Translations under genes and position numbers: made by a program
Assembly (NCBI GenBank): GCA_009823395.1
Contig: CM020513.1
Location: 6,427,001 to 6,491,000, forward strand
Direction: 5' to 3'
Origin: Thamnaconus septentrionalis
Lineage: Eukaryota; Chordata; Actinopteri; Tetraodontiformes; Monacanthidae
DNA: 64,000 bases
Shown here: positions 1 to 12,260 of the stretch, one piece after another
How positions within the stretch are numbered: position 1 is the stretch's first letter
Layout of the letters: each line of letters opens with the position of its first letter
Notes under the pieces: generated by a model
Seen by the model: only the letters and a program-made list of their open reading frames with translations
The model's database searches: none
Told to the model about the DNA's origin: nothing

Positions 1-157
<157 letters not shown>

Positions 158-1074
158 ATATACACAGATATGTAATATATGTATATGTATATCTACATAC
201 AAACATACTATGTCTATATCAGCTATTACCATGGCAGCAACAGCCTCTTATGTTAACAACAAAAAAAACTCTTGTGTGTGTGTCATACATATATTCTATT
301 TTCATTAATCTGTGTTTGTGTATTTTGTTGAACGCTACGTCTGGTATCAGAATGCATTATTTTGCACTACTTAATTCTTTTTAGTTGAATTTTGTTTAGA
401 AATTTGGAGGGATTTTAGGAGCAATACTCTGAAGGAATGACTTTAGTAAATGTTAAATAAATATTGAAATGTTTTAAGAAACCAATGTTCTGATATTTGA
501 TAATTGATAATTGAAAAATCAATAGTTTAGGTAATTGAAAAATTAGATTAATCAACGATACTCACTAGATTAATCGTTAAAAAAATAATAACTCCGCCAA
601 CCCATAGTCTTGACGTCTCCTCCGCTCACCCAAGAGCATTTCACGGCAACGCCTGTTATCACTGGTGTACGATATTTCACGACTGGGGCTAAATATGAAA
701 CTACAGCCGCTGAAAGGTTTTCACGCTGGTTCTCTCAGCATCTCATCTGGGGCAGGACCAAGAGCAGGAGGACCTGTCCTTAGCAGAACGCTGGCTTCCT
801 GTGTGTCAACTGTTAAAACAAGCGTCCGGAGGGGGTTTGGAACGTGGCCCGCTGGTGACCTCACGTGACCCCACACAACTTCACCCGCACATGCAAATAT
901 TTGGCCCCACAACAGCAGCATGGCCAGCCCCCGTTTACACCAAAACAAGCACGCAGAGTCGTTGCGCTAACTTGGCAGAGACGGCTGACCTTTGACCCCT
1001 GACACTTTTCCCCCCTCCGCAGGCACGTCCTGTTTACAGGCTCCGTGCGGCAGCTGCGGCGTCACTTCCTGGAG

Positions 1075-1378
1075 CAGGGGTGGGCAAACTTTTTGACTGG
1101 TGGGGCACAATGGGCTCTAAAATTTGACAGAGGCGCCAGAGCAGGAGCAGATGGATGGAGTGTTTTGGTGACCCAACTCGTAGGAGAAGAAAATATATCA
1201 TGGCATAAGTAGAAAACATGTACTGTAATGTCTCATGTCTAACAAAAGTGTTACAACAAAATTCTTACTATTCTTCTTCGATTCTTACTATTAAAATAAT
1301 TTCGTTAAGTTCGGCAGGCCGAAATAAAAAGCGTAACGGGCCGCATGTGGCCCCCGGGCCGTAGTTTGCCCGTGCCTG
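1075..1378. mobile_element. Non-autonomous hAT transposon (MITE)
   Basis: The left end reads CAGGGGTGGGCAAACT and the right end is its imperfect inverted copy, AGTTTGCCCGTGCCTG. The 8 bases on each side are identical (TCCTGGAG at 1067-1074 and 1379-1386), a perfect 8-bp target duplication as expected for hAT elements. The 304-bp body codes for nothing. A longer relative with the same ends is at 31465-32312 in a phf21a intron. The copy lies about 40 bp from the splice donor of the dgkz-like exon, inside its first intron. Confidence 0.9.
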
Positions 1379-1418
1379 TCCTGGAGTTGTCCAGGAGAAG
1401 ACGTTGGGAAGCACTCAC

Positions 1419-1639
1419 CTCCTGCCGAAGATCCTCAGGCCGGTGAAGGTCCTGCTGCCGCCGTGGTGGCCGCGAGGAGCCACCACCACCGAAGAAGAAG
1501 AAGCTGGCATGTTGGCGGCCGAGTATGAGGAGGAGGATGACGAAGAGGAGCAGGAGGAGGAGGCCACGGCGGCGGAGGTGAAGGTCTCCTCTGCTCCTCC
1601 ATCAGGCTGCTGCTGCTCCTCCTCGGATGGCTGATCCAT
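1419..1639 (-). CDS. dgkz: First coding exon of diacylglycerol kinase zeta (partial gene)
   Basis: On the minus strand an ATG at 1639-1637 opens a 73-codon reading frame. It begins MDQPSEEEQQQ, passes through a Ser/Ala-rich stretch and ends SRTFTGLRIFGRR. A consensus donor follows directly (GTGAGT from 1418), splitting the last Arg codon after AG. The short human DGKZ isoform has the same design: an acidic Ser-rich leader, then a basic FPGLRLFGHR-like motif at the exon junction, before the C1 domains. DGKZ phosphorylates diacylglycerol to phosphatidic acid. The remaining exons would lie left of the window. DGKZ is close to PHF21A and divergently oriented in human, which agrees with the arrangement here. 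The match is short and the leader low-complexity, so confidence is moderate. Confidence 0.62.
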
Positions 1640-2480
1640 GAGTGCCCCGCCCCCCTCCCACCACCACCGCCACCACACACACCTCTGGCTGAGCTCCTCT
1701 GTGCTCTCCTCTGACCTCCTCCTCCTCCTGCTCTCACAGCTGCTCCGGGGTCAGCGAGGAGCCGGCGGGGTCAACCAGCGACCATCCCGGCGGCTTCACC
1801 TCCTTCACCTCCGTCACGCAGCGGCTCGGAGCGCGAGCGCACAGGAAGTGCAGCTTCGTGCTCGCGACAGGAAGTCGCGGCGGCGGCGGCAGCAGCAGCA
1901 GAAGGCAACAGAGTTCAGCTCCTCCGTCTGAGAAGGAGCAACAGTGTGGAGGAGTGAGGAGGAGGAGGTGCTCTCGCCGAGAGTCAGTCCAGGAAGTCAA
2001 CGCGCTCCTCCTCGCGACGTCTCTGGCCGCGGCACGCGCTCAGCTCAGCCCGCGAATCCAGGAAGTTTGAGCCTGTGACAGAAAACACCAGTGTGCGGGG
2101 CGGTTCTTTTCCTCCCCCAACGGCTGCTTCTCCTCCTCCTCCTACTCCCGCCGTCCGCCTACCCCCGGCCGGCCGGTTGTCGTCGCTCCTCCTCCCGCTG
2201 TCCCGTCGACCTGTTGCTGCTCCCCTACAGTGTCCCAGAGCTTCTTCTGCCCGCCGCTGCCTCCGTCCCTCCGACCGTCCGCGACACTTTATATCTCCGC
2301 TCTCTCGCTCTCTCTCTTTCTCTGTCTCTCTGTCTCTCTCTCTCTCTCTCCTTCGCCCCTAACCTCGCCCCCGACACACACACAACCACACACTCACATA
2401 CGTTTATGTCCCACCCACCAGCCGCGGCTCGCCCGCCCTCTGATTGGCTGACAGGGCAGAGGTGAGCACTAGGCCACCTG
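1640..2480 (-). promoter_or_regulatory. GC-rich 5' UTR/promoter block of the dgkz-like exon
   Basis: The 840 bases upstream of the minus-strand ATG are GC-rich and contain many CpG dinucleotides, unlike the AT-rich flanks. They hold GGC/GCC-type triplets (around 1878-1892) and a TC-rich tract (about 2299-2353). This fits a CpG-island promoter with a long 5' UTR. Several short reading frames here are by-products of trinucleotide composition. No TATA box or start site can be fixed by eye. Confidence 0.5.
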
Positions 2481-2579
2481 CTGGATCTTGTGGGACTGTG
2501 CAGCTACTAAAAAAAAGAAAGAGGAGGAAATGAACTCATTCTGTACTATGAAGCTGCAGCAAGGAATGGCAGGAGCACG

Positions 2580-2682
2580 CTTCTTCTTCTTCTTCTTCTT
2601 CTTCTTCTTCTTCTTCTTCTTCTTCTTTCCTCTTCTTCTTCTTCTTCTTCCCCTCCTCCTCCGTCTTCTTCTTCTTCTTCAG
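2580..2682. repeat. (TTC)n microsatellite
   Basis: A TTC array of about 20 units followed by interrupted CTT/CCT triplets. It creates poly-Phe, poly-Leu and poly-Arg frames that are not genes. Confidence 0.97.
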
Positions 2683-4650
2683 CTGTCGCGGCAGCTTTTC
2701 CAGCAGAACCAGATGAACATATTGAGCTGCCTCTCACTTGGATCACATTTCTGAAGCTCCTCTCTGCAATGTGCTCCACACTCCCACATGGTTTTACATA
2801 AAGATGGTGAAGCAGCCCACACCACGCACCACAGAGACCTGCCTGTGTTTGTGTGTGTGTGTGTGTGCACACTGCGGAGGTCGCCCAGCCTTACCCGGTC
2901 CCACGCAGGCCCTTCACCACGTGCGCATCCCATCTGGGGGGAGGGAAGGACGGTGGGGTCGGGTCGGAACTGCAGGACTAGCCCAGCTTATTTTTGACAG
3001 CCAATTAAAACGGAGGCGCGAGTGTCCGCCAGGGCCCAAATTATAAAAAGATCAGTCCCACTCTGTGTGCGTGTGTTTTTGGACACATATCGCCTGTTTG
3101 AAATCAGTTTTTTTTTTATTCTCACATTGAGCTTCTTTTTTGACTAAAAATCAATGATTTCAGTATTTATCTTTCGTCTTTCTGCCAATATCTGACTTTG
3201 ACAGTTAATACGTCTGTCCTCACTCCTCCATCCGAGTTCAAATTGATTAGAACATCAAAAATATTGACGATGGCATGACTGACTGATGAAACGTTTTTCT
3301 GTTCGTTTGTCGTCTTGACTTGGACTCCGTTCACTGCTGTCGCGCTCTGCTGGTGTTTTTTGTTGTTTCTTTTTTTTTTTTACCAGATGTGTCGCTTTTT
3401 CCCACCCACTTGCACTCTTCAGTTCCGTTATGATATAGTTAAACAGACCCCTAAATTTGATTAAAAACCATGAAATCATGGCCTGAGATGTTATTTGTTA
3501 TTTTATTCAGCGTCTTTTGGAGAGAGACTCCAGATCACGTTGATGATGATGATGATGATGATGAAGGCGATGTGTCCTAGTTACTGCAGAGGATGAGTCA
3601 CATGAAGGCTTAAATGTACCGCTGGTTCCCCTTGGATAGCCTGCAGAGTTGTCTTACCTGCACACAAAACACACACACACACACACAGCCAGCAAAACAA
3701 GTTGTTTTAGCGCAGGCTGCATGTGAGAGAAGCTCCACAACCACGCGAGCATTAAGCCCACGAAAAGGTGTCTTTAAACCCAGAACTGTGACACGTTGCT
3801 GAAATGCTGCTCAAGTGTTTAATAGTCGTAAAACAGCTACTAGAATTAGCATCTGACAGATTTCACAAGGGAAAGTATTAGCCTTTAGCTTAATGCTCTA
3901 TTGGCTTTGCAGAGCTGTAAGCCTGCTGTCTGTCGACAGAATGTTAATGCTAACTATCGTTTTTAACTCGGTGACTATTTGTCATCTCATCACTATTTGT
4001 TAGCATGTTAACACACTAGGCAAAAATTGCTGGCATAAAAACCCATTTCTTACATGTTAGTGTGGCTTATCATTACTATGAGCATCAACTTGATACGAGG
4101 CCACATGGAGTTAGCCATCCTTTAGTTTATAGCTAGCTACCTGGAGGAAACAAATGAATGTTATAACAATATGTAATATTTTAAGGTGGCCAAAGTCCTG
4201 TTTCCCAGGACATGTCTTGTTTTCACGCCCTGTTGCTGGGCGTTCTCAATGTTTGTTTTCTTATGAAGTGCTGAACATTTGATAAAACATCGAAAAACTA
4301 TTTTCTATCCATACATTTGAGTATCTCATTGCTGGACCAAGCCTCCTGATTTTCAGTAATCAAAAATATGGCAGCAGAATTGACGTAGCAGGCTCCTGTC
4401 CGCCGTAATTGAAAGGACCACTGTCAGTTGCGATTGCCAATCTCGAGCCTGCGATGCCGAGACCATCCAGCTGGCTTTACGCTGAACTTTACATGTACGC
4501 ATCCTGTGATTGGATAAACCCTGAGAACCTGACAGACTGAACTCAACCCGGAGATCCGGTGGACACCATGACGAACCCGCGACAGCTGAACGAGAAGATA
4601 AAGATTAAGTTGCTGAATCTTCTGCAATTTATAATGTGAATAACGTGTTC

Positions 4651-4703
4651 AATTCAATTCAATTCAATTCAATTCAATTCAATTCAATTCAATTCAATTC
4701 AAT
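4651..4703. repeat. (AATTC)n pentanucleotide microsatellite
   Basis: About ten and a half perfect tandem copies of AATTC. Confidence 0.98.
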
Positions 4704-6319
4704 CAACATTTCAATTGTTTAATAACTTAATTCTTTAACAATTTGTTTCATTATCGTGTTGTTGGTCTCTCTTACGAATCGGCCACAATATTTATTGGGC
4801 AAGAGTTAAAGCTCACAGAGTACTTTTGCTGGACTTACTAAAGCTTTGTTGAGGAATCCCTTAAAATCGCCTCTTTTATTTATTTGTTTGTTTTGACAGT
4901 ATCAGTGGCCTTAGTTACTTAGTCTTAACTGTGATTTAAATGCTCCGGAAAAATTAAGCATTGCTCGACTCGGGCAACTATGTGAAGGTGATGTATGGAT
5001 TCTCAAGCCATAGTGTCATATTGAGGGTATTATGAGGTGTATTTATTTAGGTTGACTAAATATGATGTCGCTGATGGCCTACGCGTGAAATGCAATGCCT
5101 GCCTAATGAATATTCAACATACTGTGACCGCTGGTGAACAAATACAAAATGTTTGTGAGAGACACACTAACGGAGACTATAGCTAGCCCAACCACATTTA
5201 GCCAGCCCAGTCAGGTTTGACCAGCCAAATCAGATTCAGCAAGCACAATCATATTTAGAGAGCCCAGTGAGAATTAGCTAATCCAATCACAGGATACTGG
5301 TTGGAATGCAGTTGATAGCTGATTTACACAGGAATCAAAATCATGTCATTGTCGTTTCGAATAAGGTTAAGTTGCTATCTAGCCATTAGCTACTGCAGCC
5401 TTTCCACTCGCCTTTAAAGGCTTTGGAGGTAAATTCCAACTGGAAGCTGCCGTGTTCACGGTGGAGGCAGGAAGGTCAAGCGTTGGTCCAATAGACTCGC
5501 AATGCTGAGGGTGACACCAAGACTTGTTTTGTTGAGTCATGTGGTGGATGTGAATCCTCCGCGCAGAAGCGCCGTGCTTCACGTTGCACCGGAGATCCTC
5601 TTGGTTGCACTCCAGTAGCCCACCCACGGCCTGACTGCAGCTCTTGTGATGTTGGAGTCTGTGTTACCTAACGCTGCGGAGGCCAAACTCCAACATTGCT
5701 GATGCGTCGGCTTACCACTGAAATGCTCTTAACCTTTTATTCCTCCAGAGAGAAAGGTGTTGAGCGCTGGGCGGCTCTCCAGCTCTATGCATCCGTCCAC
5801 TACGACCCCCACAAGGACCTCGGGAGGGATGACAGCCTTGTGTAGGTTCGTGGTGTGAAACCTTTGTCTGCTGCCTCCGATTTAGAACCTTTGCATTTTA
5901 CAAATAATTTGGAATGCAGTTCAGTTTCTGAAGGTTCTTTGAATTTCAACCCAGACTTTTCATGCACTTATCAAAACTTTTCGGGACAGACAACTTGGCA
6001 TTTCACTTTATTTCATCTTAAAAAGAGCGTATTTCTACTTCCTGGATCACAGTAGAGTAAAAATCTAGGAATCCATCATGCTGCAAATTCACAGCTCACC
6101 AATTCACAGCTCACCAACTCATTTCTTGAATTTAAGGGAATTATACATCATCATGGCAAAAACTGCATACAAAAAAATCACACTATCACTGCTTCGTACT
6201 CACACAAAGACAAGAAAAAAACTATGCGTGTATTTTTTTTTTTTTGGAAATGAATGTCACAACAAAACTGAAATAATCACATTGTGGGCAAGACACAATG
6301 CTTGAATTACAGTAGTGTA

Positions 6320-6320
<1 letters not shown>

Positions 6321-6373
<53 letters not shown>

Positions 6374-6408
6374 GTACAAATATATATATATATATATACT
6401 GTATATAT
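6321..6408. repeat. (CA)n-(TA)n compound microsatellite
   Basis: A CA run of about 25 units passes into a short TA run ending around 6408, immediately before the 15-bp minisatellite. Confidence 0.97.
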
Positions 6409-6411
6409 ATG

Positions 6412-6843
6412 AGTCCTGGACCTGTCAATCCTGGATCAGAGAGTCCTGGACCAGCAAGTCTATAGACCAGTGAATCTTGGACCAACAAGTCCTGGGCCAG
6501 CGAGTCCTGGACCAGCAAGTCCTGGACCAGAGTCTTGGACCAGCAAGTCTGTAGACCATTGAATCTTGGACCAACGAGTCCTGGGCCAGCGAGTCCTGGA
6601 CCAGCAAGTCCTGGACCAGGGAGTCTTGGACCAGCAAGTCTGTAGACCAGTGAATCTTGGACCAACGAGTCCTGGGCCAGCAAGCCCTAGACCCGCGATT
6701 TCTGGACTAGCGAGTCCTGAACCAGTGAGTCCTGAATCAGCAAGTCTTGGACCAGCAAGTTTTGGAGTAGCGAGTCCTGGACCAGCAAGTCCTGAACCAG
6801 CAATGTCTTGGACCGACGAGTCTTGAACCGTTGAGTTCTGGAC
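6412..6843. repeat. 15-bp minisatellite with about 90-bp higher-order period
   Basis: Roughly 28 degenerate copies of a 15-bp unit of the form GTCCTGGACCAGCAA. A variant block containing GTCTGTAGACC recurs near 6457, 6545 and 6637, giving a higher-order period of about 90 bp. Because the unit is a multiple of three, long open frames run through both strands; these are artefacts. Confidence 0.93.
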
Positions 6844-7954
6844 GTGGCGTGAAACACGGCGGCCGCCTGTAATCACATCAGTCTGCTTGTTCTCAGGCTG
6901 AGAGCTGCTCTGCTGCTCTAATAACTGGCCTGGAGGTCGCTGTAATCTAGTTACTGTGGCCCGACACACGGACGCTTGATCTCTGGGACGACGTGCACGA
7001 GGAGCAGCAGGCCCGCAGCAGAACGGACACTCGGTGCTGTTGGATGGGTGTTTAAGGGGTCTGAATGTAGAGAAGGACCTCTGGACACGACGGAGCTGGA
7101 AAGACAACTTGACACTGCTTCACATTATTATTAATGGGTTCTGTTGTTGTACCTCCCAAAAATAATCATATAAATGTTTTGACTCAGATAAGCTTGCTTT
7201 GTTACTATTTCTTTCTTTTTTTTAATGATCATTGATTATTTGTAGATTTTTTGCCTCGCATAACAAAACCTCCCTACCCAGTTTTTCTTTGATGATGCTG
7301 TTTTGGTTCTTAGTCGTGGTTTTTCGGGTTTAATAGGATTAGATAAAGAGTCTTCCAGTGTAATTATTTTTCATTTATTTGTATTGGTACTTGACTCATA
7401 TTAGAGGTTAGAAAATAGGTAAAAAACGAAGAAAAAATACATTTTGCCAGGTGATAAACTAAAGGAGCTGATTTCTGTAGACTATTTACTATTATTATGG
7501 TTACCACCTCCAAGGGGCGGGGCCTGGTAAAGGTCAGCAGGAAATTCTCGGTAACGTAAACAACATTTTTGGAGTTTTTTTTGTAAAAACCTGAGATACG
7601 TGGACCAGCTTTCCTAGAAATTCGGGTTTGTTTTTAGTTGTACGCAGAACTTTGAAATCCTCTTGATTGAACTTTGTCAGAATGTTGTAAGAATTATAAA
7701 ACCAGACAGATATATAATAAATAATAGCAACAATTTCGAAACTTTTATTAACCTGCTGGTCCATTTCAACTTGACCTGTCTACCTGTTCCAGATGCCATC
7801 GGTTATTGTTGTTGCACGATCACCAGCAGTCGAAGCCATTTTTAACGCCGATAGTGAATAATTAACATTTTGATGCTGATAAACCAGTGTGGCAGCAGTA
7901 TGTACCAAGTCACGTAGAGCTGCTATATTGCAGGTTAATGATTCCTGTAGAGCG

Positions 7955-8060
7955 GCCGGCCAGCCCGCAGGGTGGGCGGGGCCTGCAGCGGAGGGGGCGG
8001 AGCCACGGGGGAGTGGGCAGGTACAGCCGCTTTGCTCCTTGCCCCCACCCTCCCTTACAT
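7955..8060. promoter_or_regulatory. GC-box cluster, possible promoter or enhancer
   Basis: A short GC-rich patch in AT-rich surroundings contains GGGCGGGGCC and GGGGGCGGAGCC (Sp1/KLF-type boxes) followed by CCCACCCTCCC. No gene start can be tied to it, so a distal element or an unannotated noncoding transcript start are both possible. Confidence 0.3.
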
Positions 8061-8370
8061 AAAGAGCGTTACGAAACGCAGTCAGCGTGGCCCTTTGATT
8101 CACACGAGCCGGTCGTGAGTCACTTCCAGCGAGGCTGGAAAAAGAAAAAGCAGCAACAGAGCGGCAGTTATGTCATCAGAGGGCGCCGCCGGACCAGTGA
8201 GAGTCCTCAGCAGCAGCACAGTGGGCCTCTCTGCGGCACCGTCACTACTTTTACACTTTGTACTTTTAAACATTTTTTTCGTTTTTTTTCTGTTATATAA
8301 ACTCACAACTCACCTAGAACAGAAAAAAATATCCAGCATCATTTTTGCTTATTTGCTCATCATGGATATA

Positions 8371-8409
<39 letters not shown>

Positions 8410-8649
8410 TATATGTGTGTGTGTGTATATTAATATTGAAGCTCCACAACATTTTCTATGGGTTAAAAAGAAATTTCAAAGTCCAAACTAAATCCAGCAG
8501 TCAGACGAGATTCCACGGGAGCTTTTCACGTCCGATCTTTCCAAAGATTCAAGCTATTACCGTATTTCGGAGTGTTGATAAAACATGACATGGAAAGAAA
8601 CAATCAACTCCTCTCTGATTTGGCTGCTAATGCTGTGAGGAAGCATCGC

Positions 8650-8972
8650 AGAAGCTAGCAACCTCTAGCAGTAGTTAGCAGTAGCTTCCTGGTTTTTACC
8701 TCGTTTTATCCCCTAACACCAAATCCAAATCCCAACTCTTTCAAACCAAAGTTTGCTTTTTGGTCAGGTTACACTCGAATTGTTAGCTGACGGCTAACAG
8801 CAACAACAAAATAATTCTGGCAGAAGCTAGCAGTATCTTCATGATTTTTCTCTACTGCCCCTTCCCCAACACCAAATCCCACCTCTTTCCAAACCAAAGC
8901 TTGCAGATTGGTCCTTTCACAATCGGACTGTTAGCTGATGGGTAACGGTTAACGGCTGACAGCAACGATTCT
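8650..8972. repeat. Diverged tandem duplication, about 160-bp unit
   Basis: Two consecutive copies each start GCAGAAGCTAGCA and contain CAAACCAAAG and then GTTAGCTGA, ending near CAGCAAC and ATTCTG. The second starts near 8820. They have diverged by substitutions and small indels, and no coding frame is kept. Confidence 0.7.
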
Positions 8973-10783
8973 GATGGTGGAGCTCTATAAAACTGGTTCG
9001 GCGAGGTATCACAACTTCAGATGCAGTGTTTGACACACATCCAATTTGAAAAGCTTCATTAAAATGTATAAACAAGTGACACAACCAACGTGTTGACCTG
9101 ATGGTGGCGCTAAGTAAACTGTTAGCGGACTGTAAACAGAGCGTTCCAGTCAAAGGAGGGAGAATGAGATCTTCAATATCCACCCAGCATCTCTGCCATA
9201 AACAACGCCCGCTAGTGTTCGGTGGCTTTGATGTTTCATGTCATGTGCCAGCCTGTTAGTGCTCATAAACTGCTCCGTTCTGCTTTCATGCTTTGAAGTT
9301 TTTTCTGCCCCGTGTAGGAGCGGCCAGGCCTCCTGTCAGTTGACAGCAGCATGAAAGTCTTATCCACCGTCTGATGACTCAAAACTAGGGTCTGGTCCCC
9401 CATCTGAGCCCCAACCCGAGAACTAGAGCCAGAACCAGAGCTAGTACCAGAGCCAGAACCAGAGTCGGAGCTCCAGTTCAAAGGGGAGCAGCTGCAACAT
9501 GAGCTCAGCGGCCGGACAGCCGGCCGGACAATAACGCTGTTAGACGCCTCTAACGAGGGCAGGAAGTTATTATCAGGCGGATGACGGATGCACTGCTCCC
9601 TGATCGGGTTAGAGAATCCCGGATCAAACAAACTGACACGTGCAGCTGCTAGTCTCCAGACAACGCAGCAAGACAATTGGTCCAACACACCCGGAGCTAC
9701 CGAGTATGTGTGGGGCTCAAGGTAAACATTTGTTTTCAGTCTGCTGGTGGTTTCTATCGAGCTGAACCATCAATTCTGAAGTGATCCAAGCAGGGAAAAA
9801 CAATATCTAGATCCGGGGTTGTCGGAATACGACCAGACCAAACAGCATTTCAGGAGAAATAGGCGGAGCAAGAGCCCAAACCAGAAAGGAAGCTTATGCC
9901 GGCTTGCAGTCTGATTACAGTTGGAGGAACGCTTCCTCGATAGTAGAAGAGCTTAGCTTAGCACTAGACATGTAGCAGGAGACCAGTACGGCAGGTTGTA
10001 AGACTGCAGACACACATAGGGGCAAACGTTCCCTTTTAAATTCCCAGTGGGTGAAGTTTAGTGATATCCGGTGGTCAAAAAGCATGACACAATGTCACAA
10101 TATTAGTTTTTGGTTTTCTCCCTGTTTGCTATCACGTCTCTCTTACACCATTATTATTATTATTAGTAATAGTAGTAGCAGTAGTAGTAGTAGGAGTGGT
10201 GATGGTGGTGTGGTTGGTGGTGGAAGTTTTGAGGACTTTAACCAACTACAAGCATTCAAGTGTATTTCTATTCAATTTCTTGCCTTTGAATAGGTCTATC
10301 TGGGCCTTTAAAGCAGCTGACTCCTCGGTCTCTTCCCTGCTCTCTCATCACCCTGTGCATATTGTTTTCATATCATTTGTGTAGAGGTTTTAAATCCCGA
10401 CCACCTGGCTCCCAAGCCTTACCGAAAACCTTCTTCCTTTCCCTCTCTGCTGGCTATGAAGTGCTGCTCCATGTCTTCTGGAGACACTGAGTCACAAGTC
10501 CAGTGATTCCAGCAGAAGACGCCAGGTAGTGCTTAGAATTTGAAAGCATTTTCAAGACCAATGGCTGCTGATGGAAGTGGTTGCTATCAAACGCAATCCT
10601 TTGTACTATCTGCAATCTTAATTGGTGAAGTTTGACGTGTTCTGATAAAAATAAACTGACTCTCTAGTTTCGGTGTCGTTTTTCTTCATATTTTCAAAGC
10701 TCACGCTTTGTGTTGCTGTCAGCCTCCTTCCTGTCCTGCGGCTTGCTTGGTTTCCGCGCCTCTCTGCTCGTCTGTACTCTGTC

Positions 10784-10795
10784 GCCCCCTAGTGG
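10784..10795 (-). promoter_or_regulatory. Candidate CTCF core motif
   Basis: GCCCCCTAGTGG matches the reverse complement of the CTCF core consensus CCASYAGRKGGC at every position. It lies in the dgkz-phf21a intergenic interval. The match was read by eye and occupancy is unknown. Confidence 0.35.
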
Positions 10796-11227
10796 CATGA
10801 AAGCAACATTGGCAGTTGCAGCTGCTGACGTTCTCGGGTGCAGTAAAAGATGCTCCGCCACTGAGTAGTGAGGAGGAAGTGTGAGAGAATCATGCAAGGA
10901 ACTTTTGGCCTCGACTGAAGCCCTGGATGCTGAACTATTGTCAGAGGTGCATCAATGACGCGCACAAAAAACCCGGAAGTGACAGATATTTCCCTCGAAC
11001 GCAAAAATCACACGACCACGGTGACGACAGGAAGTACTCCTCGACTTCCTGCCTATCAATGGGACTCGACGACACACGTAACACACAAAGACCCTGCTAT
11101 GAGCTACCGGCAGGTGTCGCCACATGAGAGAGCTGTGATTTAACAACACATTAAGTGATTTGTTCAGCGTTCAAAGAGTTGAATTTGATGGCCTGATGCT
11201 GCTGGTTGTGCACAACTTCACTGCTCC

Positions 11228-11229
11228 GG

Positions 11230-11280
<51 letters not shown>
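11228..11280. repeat. (GTT)n microsatellite
   Basis: About 17 tandem GTT units. Confidence 0.97.
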
Positions 11281-11764
11281 TCCTGCGACCATCATCTGAC
11301 CAACATATTCACATCCAAAATCAATCCACAATCACGTTGTTCTCTGAAATGCCAATGTATCATAATTGTCATTTTCATATAGTTTTTCCAGCCTAATACT
11401 ACAATTAACGCTATTATTCTTAGTTATAGTACTAGTAGTAGCAGTAGTAATAGTACTAAAATTTTGTACTGGAAAGATCAGAATGTGAGAAGAATTCACA
11501 GTGTCAGTTTTTAGCGCTAAGCTTTAAACACAGCTGTTAAATATGCTGTTTTATGCTTTTTTGTTTTGTTTTTATCAAGTTCCATCTCCATTTGGGGTTT
11601 CTGGATGAAAAGTAAATATCTGAAGAAAAAAACACTGGACCATTAGATATTGTGCTGCAATATTCTGAAACCACAGGCACAGGTGGTTTGTTTCAGGTGT
11701 TTACAGTCATTCCCTCCGTTAGCCATGAAAGTATATTCAAGTCTGTTCTCCTCAAAATTAAACC

Positions 11765-12020
11765 TACCAGCAGAGTGGAGGCCCACCTCGGAGGCCTTGC
11801 GGCCCAATTAGCACGCGCTAATCCCAAGATGATTTGCAGGATTAATGGACGTGCATCCAGCATTAAAGGGATCTTCCGCGATCCCTTGCTCCAGCCTCCC
11901 AGCAAGTTCCAGGGAAATTCAGCCGCTTATTCCTCGTGTAATCCCGCTGACGGACAAACAAGCAGCTGTTGAAACCATAACCTTCCCTGAGAAAAGACTC
12001 TCCGGCAGGTCGCTGAGCAG
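11765..12020. promoter_or_regulatory. Candidate conserved enhancer with Otx/Pitx-type sites
   Basis: This block is unlike the low-complexity DNA around it. It has balanced composition, an inverted pair of homeodomain cores (ATTAGC at 11807-11812 and GCTAAT at 11817-11822), and three TAATCC or GGATTA cores at 11819-11824, 11839-11844 and 11939-11944. TAATCC is the site of K50 homeodomain proteins such as Otx, Crx, Pitx and Goosecoid. No coding frame explains it. It lies about 2 kb upstream of the phf21a promoter block. Enhancer activity is inferred. Confidence 0.4.
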
Positions 12021-12109
12021 ATTTACAGTGGCACTCCTGTCAGCACAGCCTTGCGCGAGAAAAAAAAAAAAAAAAATGGATCTCGCCTAGAATAAAAACC
12101 AGAGGAACT

Positions 12110-12260
12110 GGCTGGGAGACTCATATTTATCTTCCTAATCAGCCCCGACTCAGGCAGCAGCTCTTCGCCCCGAGGCCGGATGCCGGCGAGGTGGTTGTCG
12201 CCCACGAAATTATTCCAACTGCTGCACCTGACTCTGCACATCTGCACATGGGGAGGGAGA
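12110..12260. promoter_or_regulatory. Second candidate conserved noncoding block
   Basis: A complex, non-repetitive stretch separated from the preceding block by a poly-A run. It includes CTAATCAG near 12136, a GCAGCAGCTC segment and GAAATTATTCC. Similar texture and closeness to the first block suggest one bipartite element. There is no reading-frame support. Confidence 0.3.

Noticed and set aside
6460..7107. 215-codon minus-strand open frame with repeated LAGPGLAGP-type text
   Set aside because: It is the 15-bp minisatellite read in an open frame. The unit length is a multiple of three and no domain or splice context supports a gene.
9263..9688. 141-codon minus-strand open frame with GSGSGTSSGSGSSS
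   Set aside because: The Gly-Ser run comes from a short CCAGAGC-type repeat. There is no promoter, splice or domain evidence.
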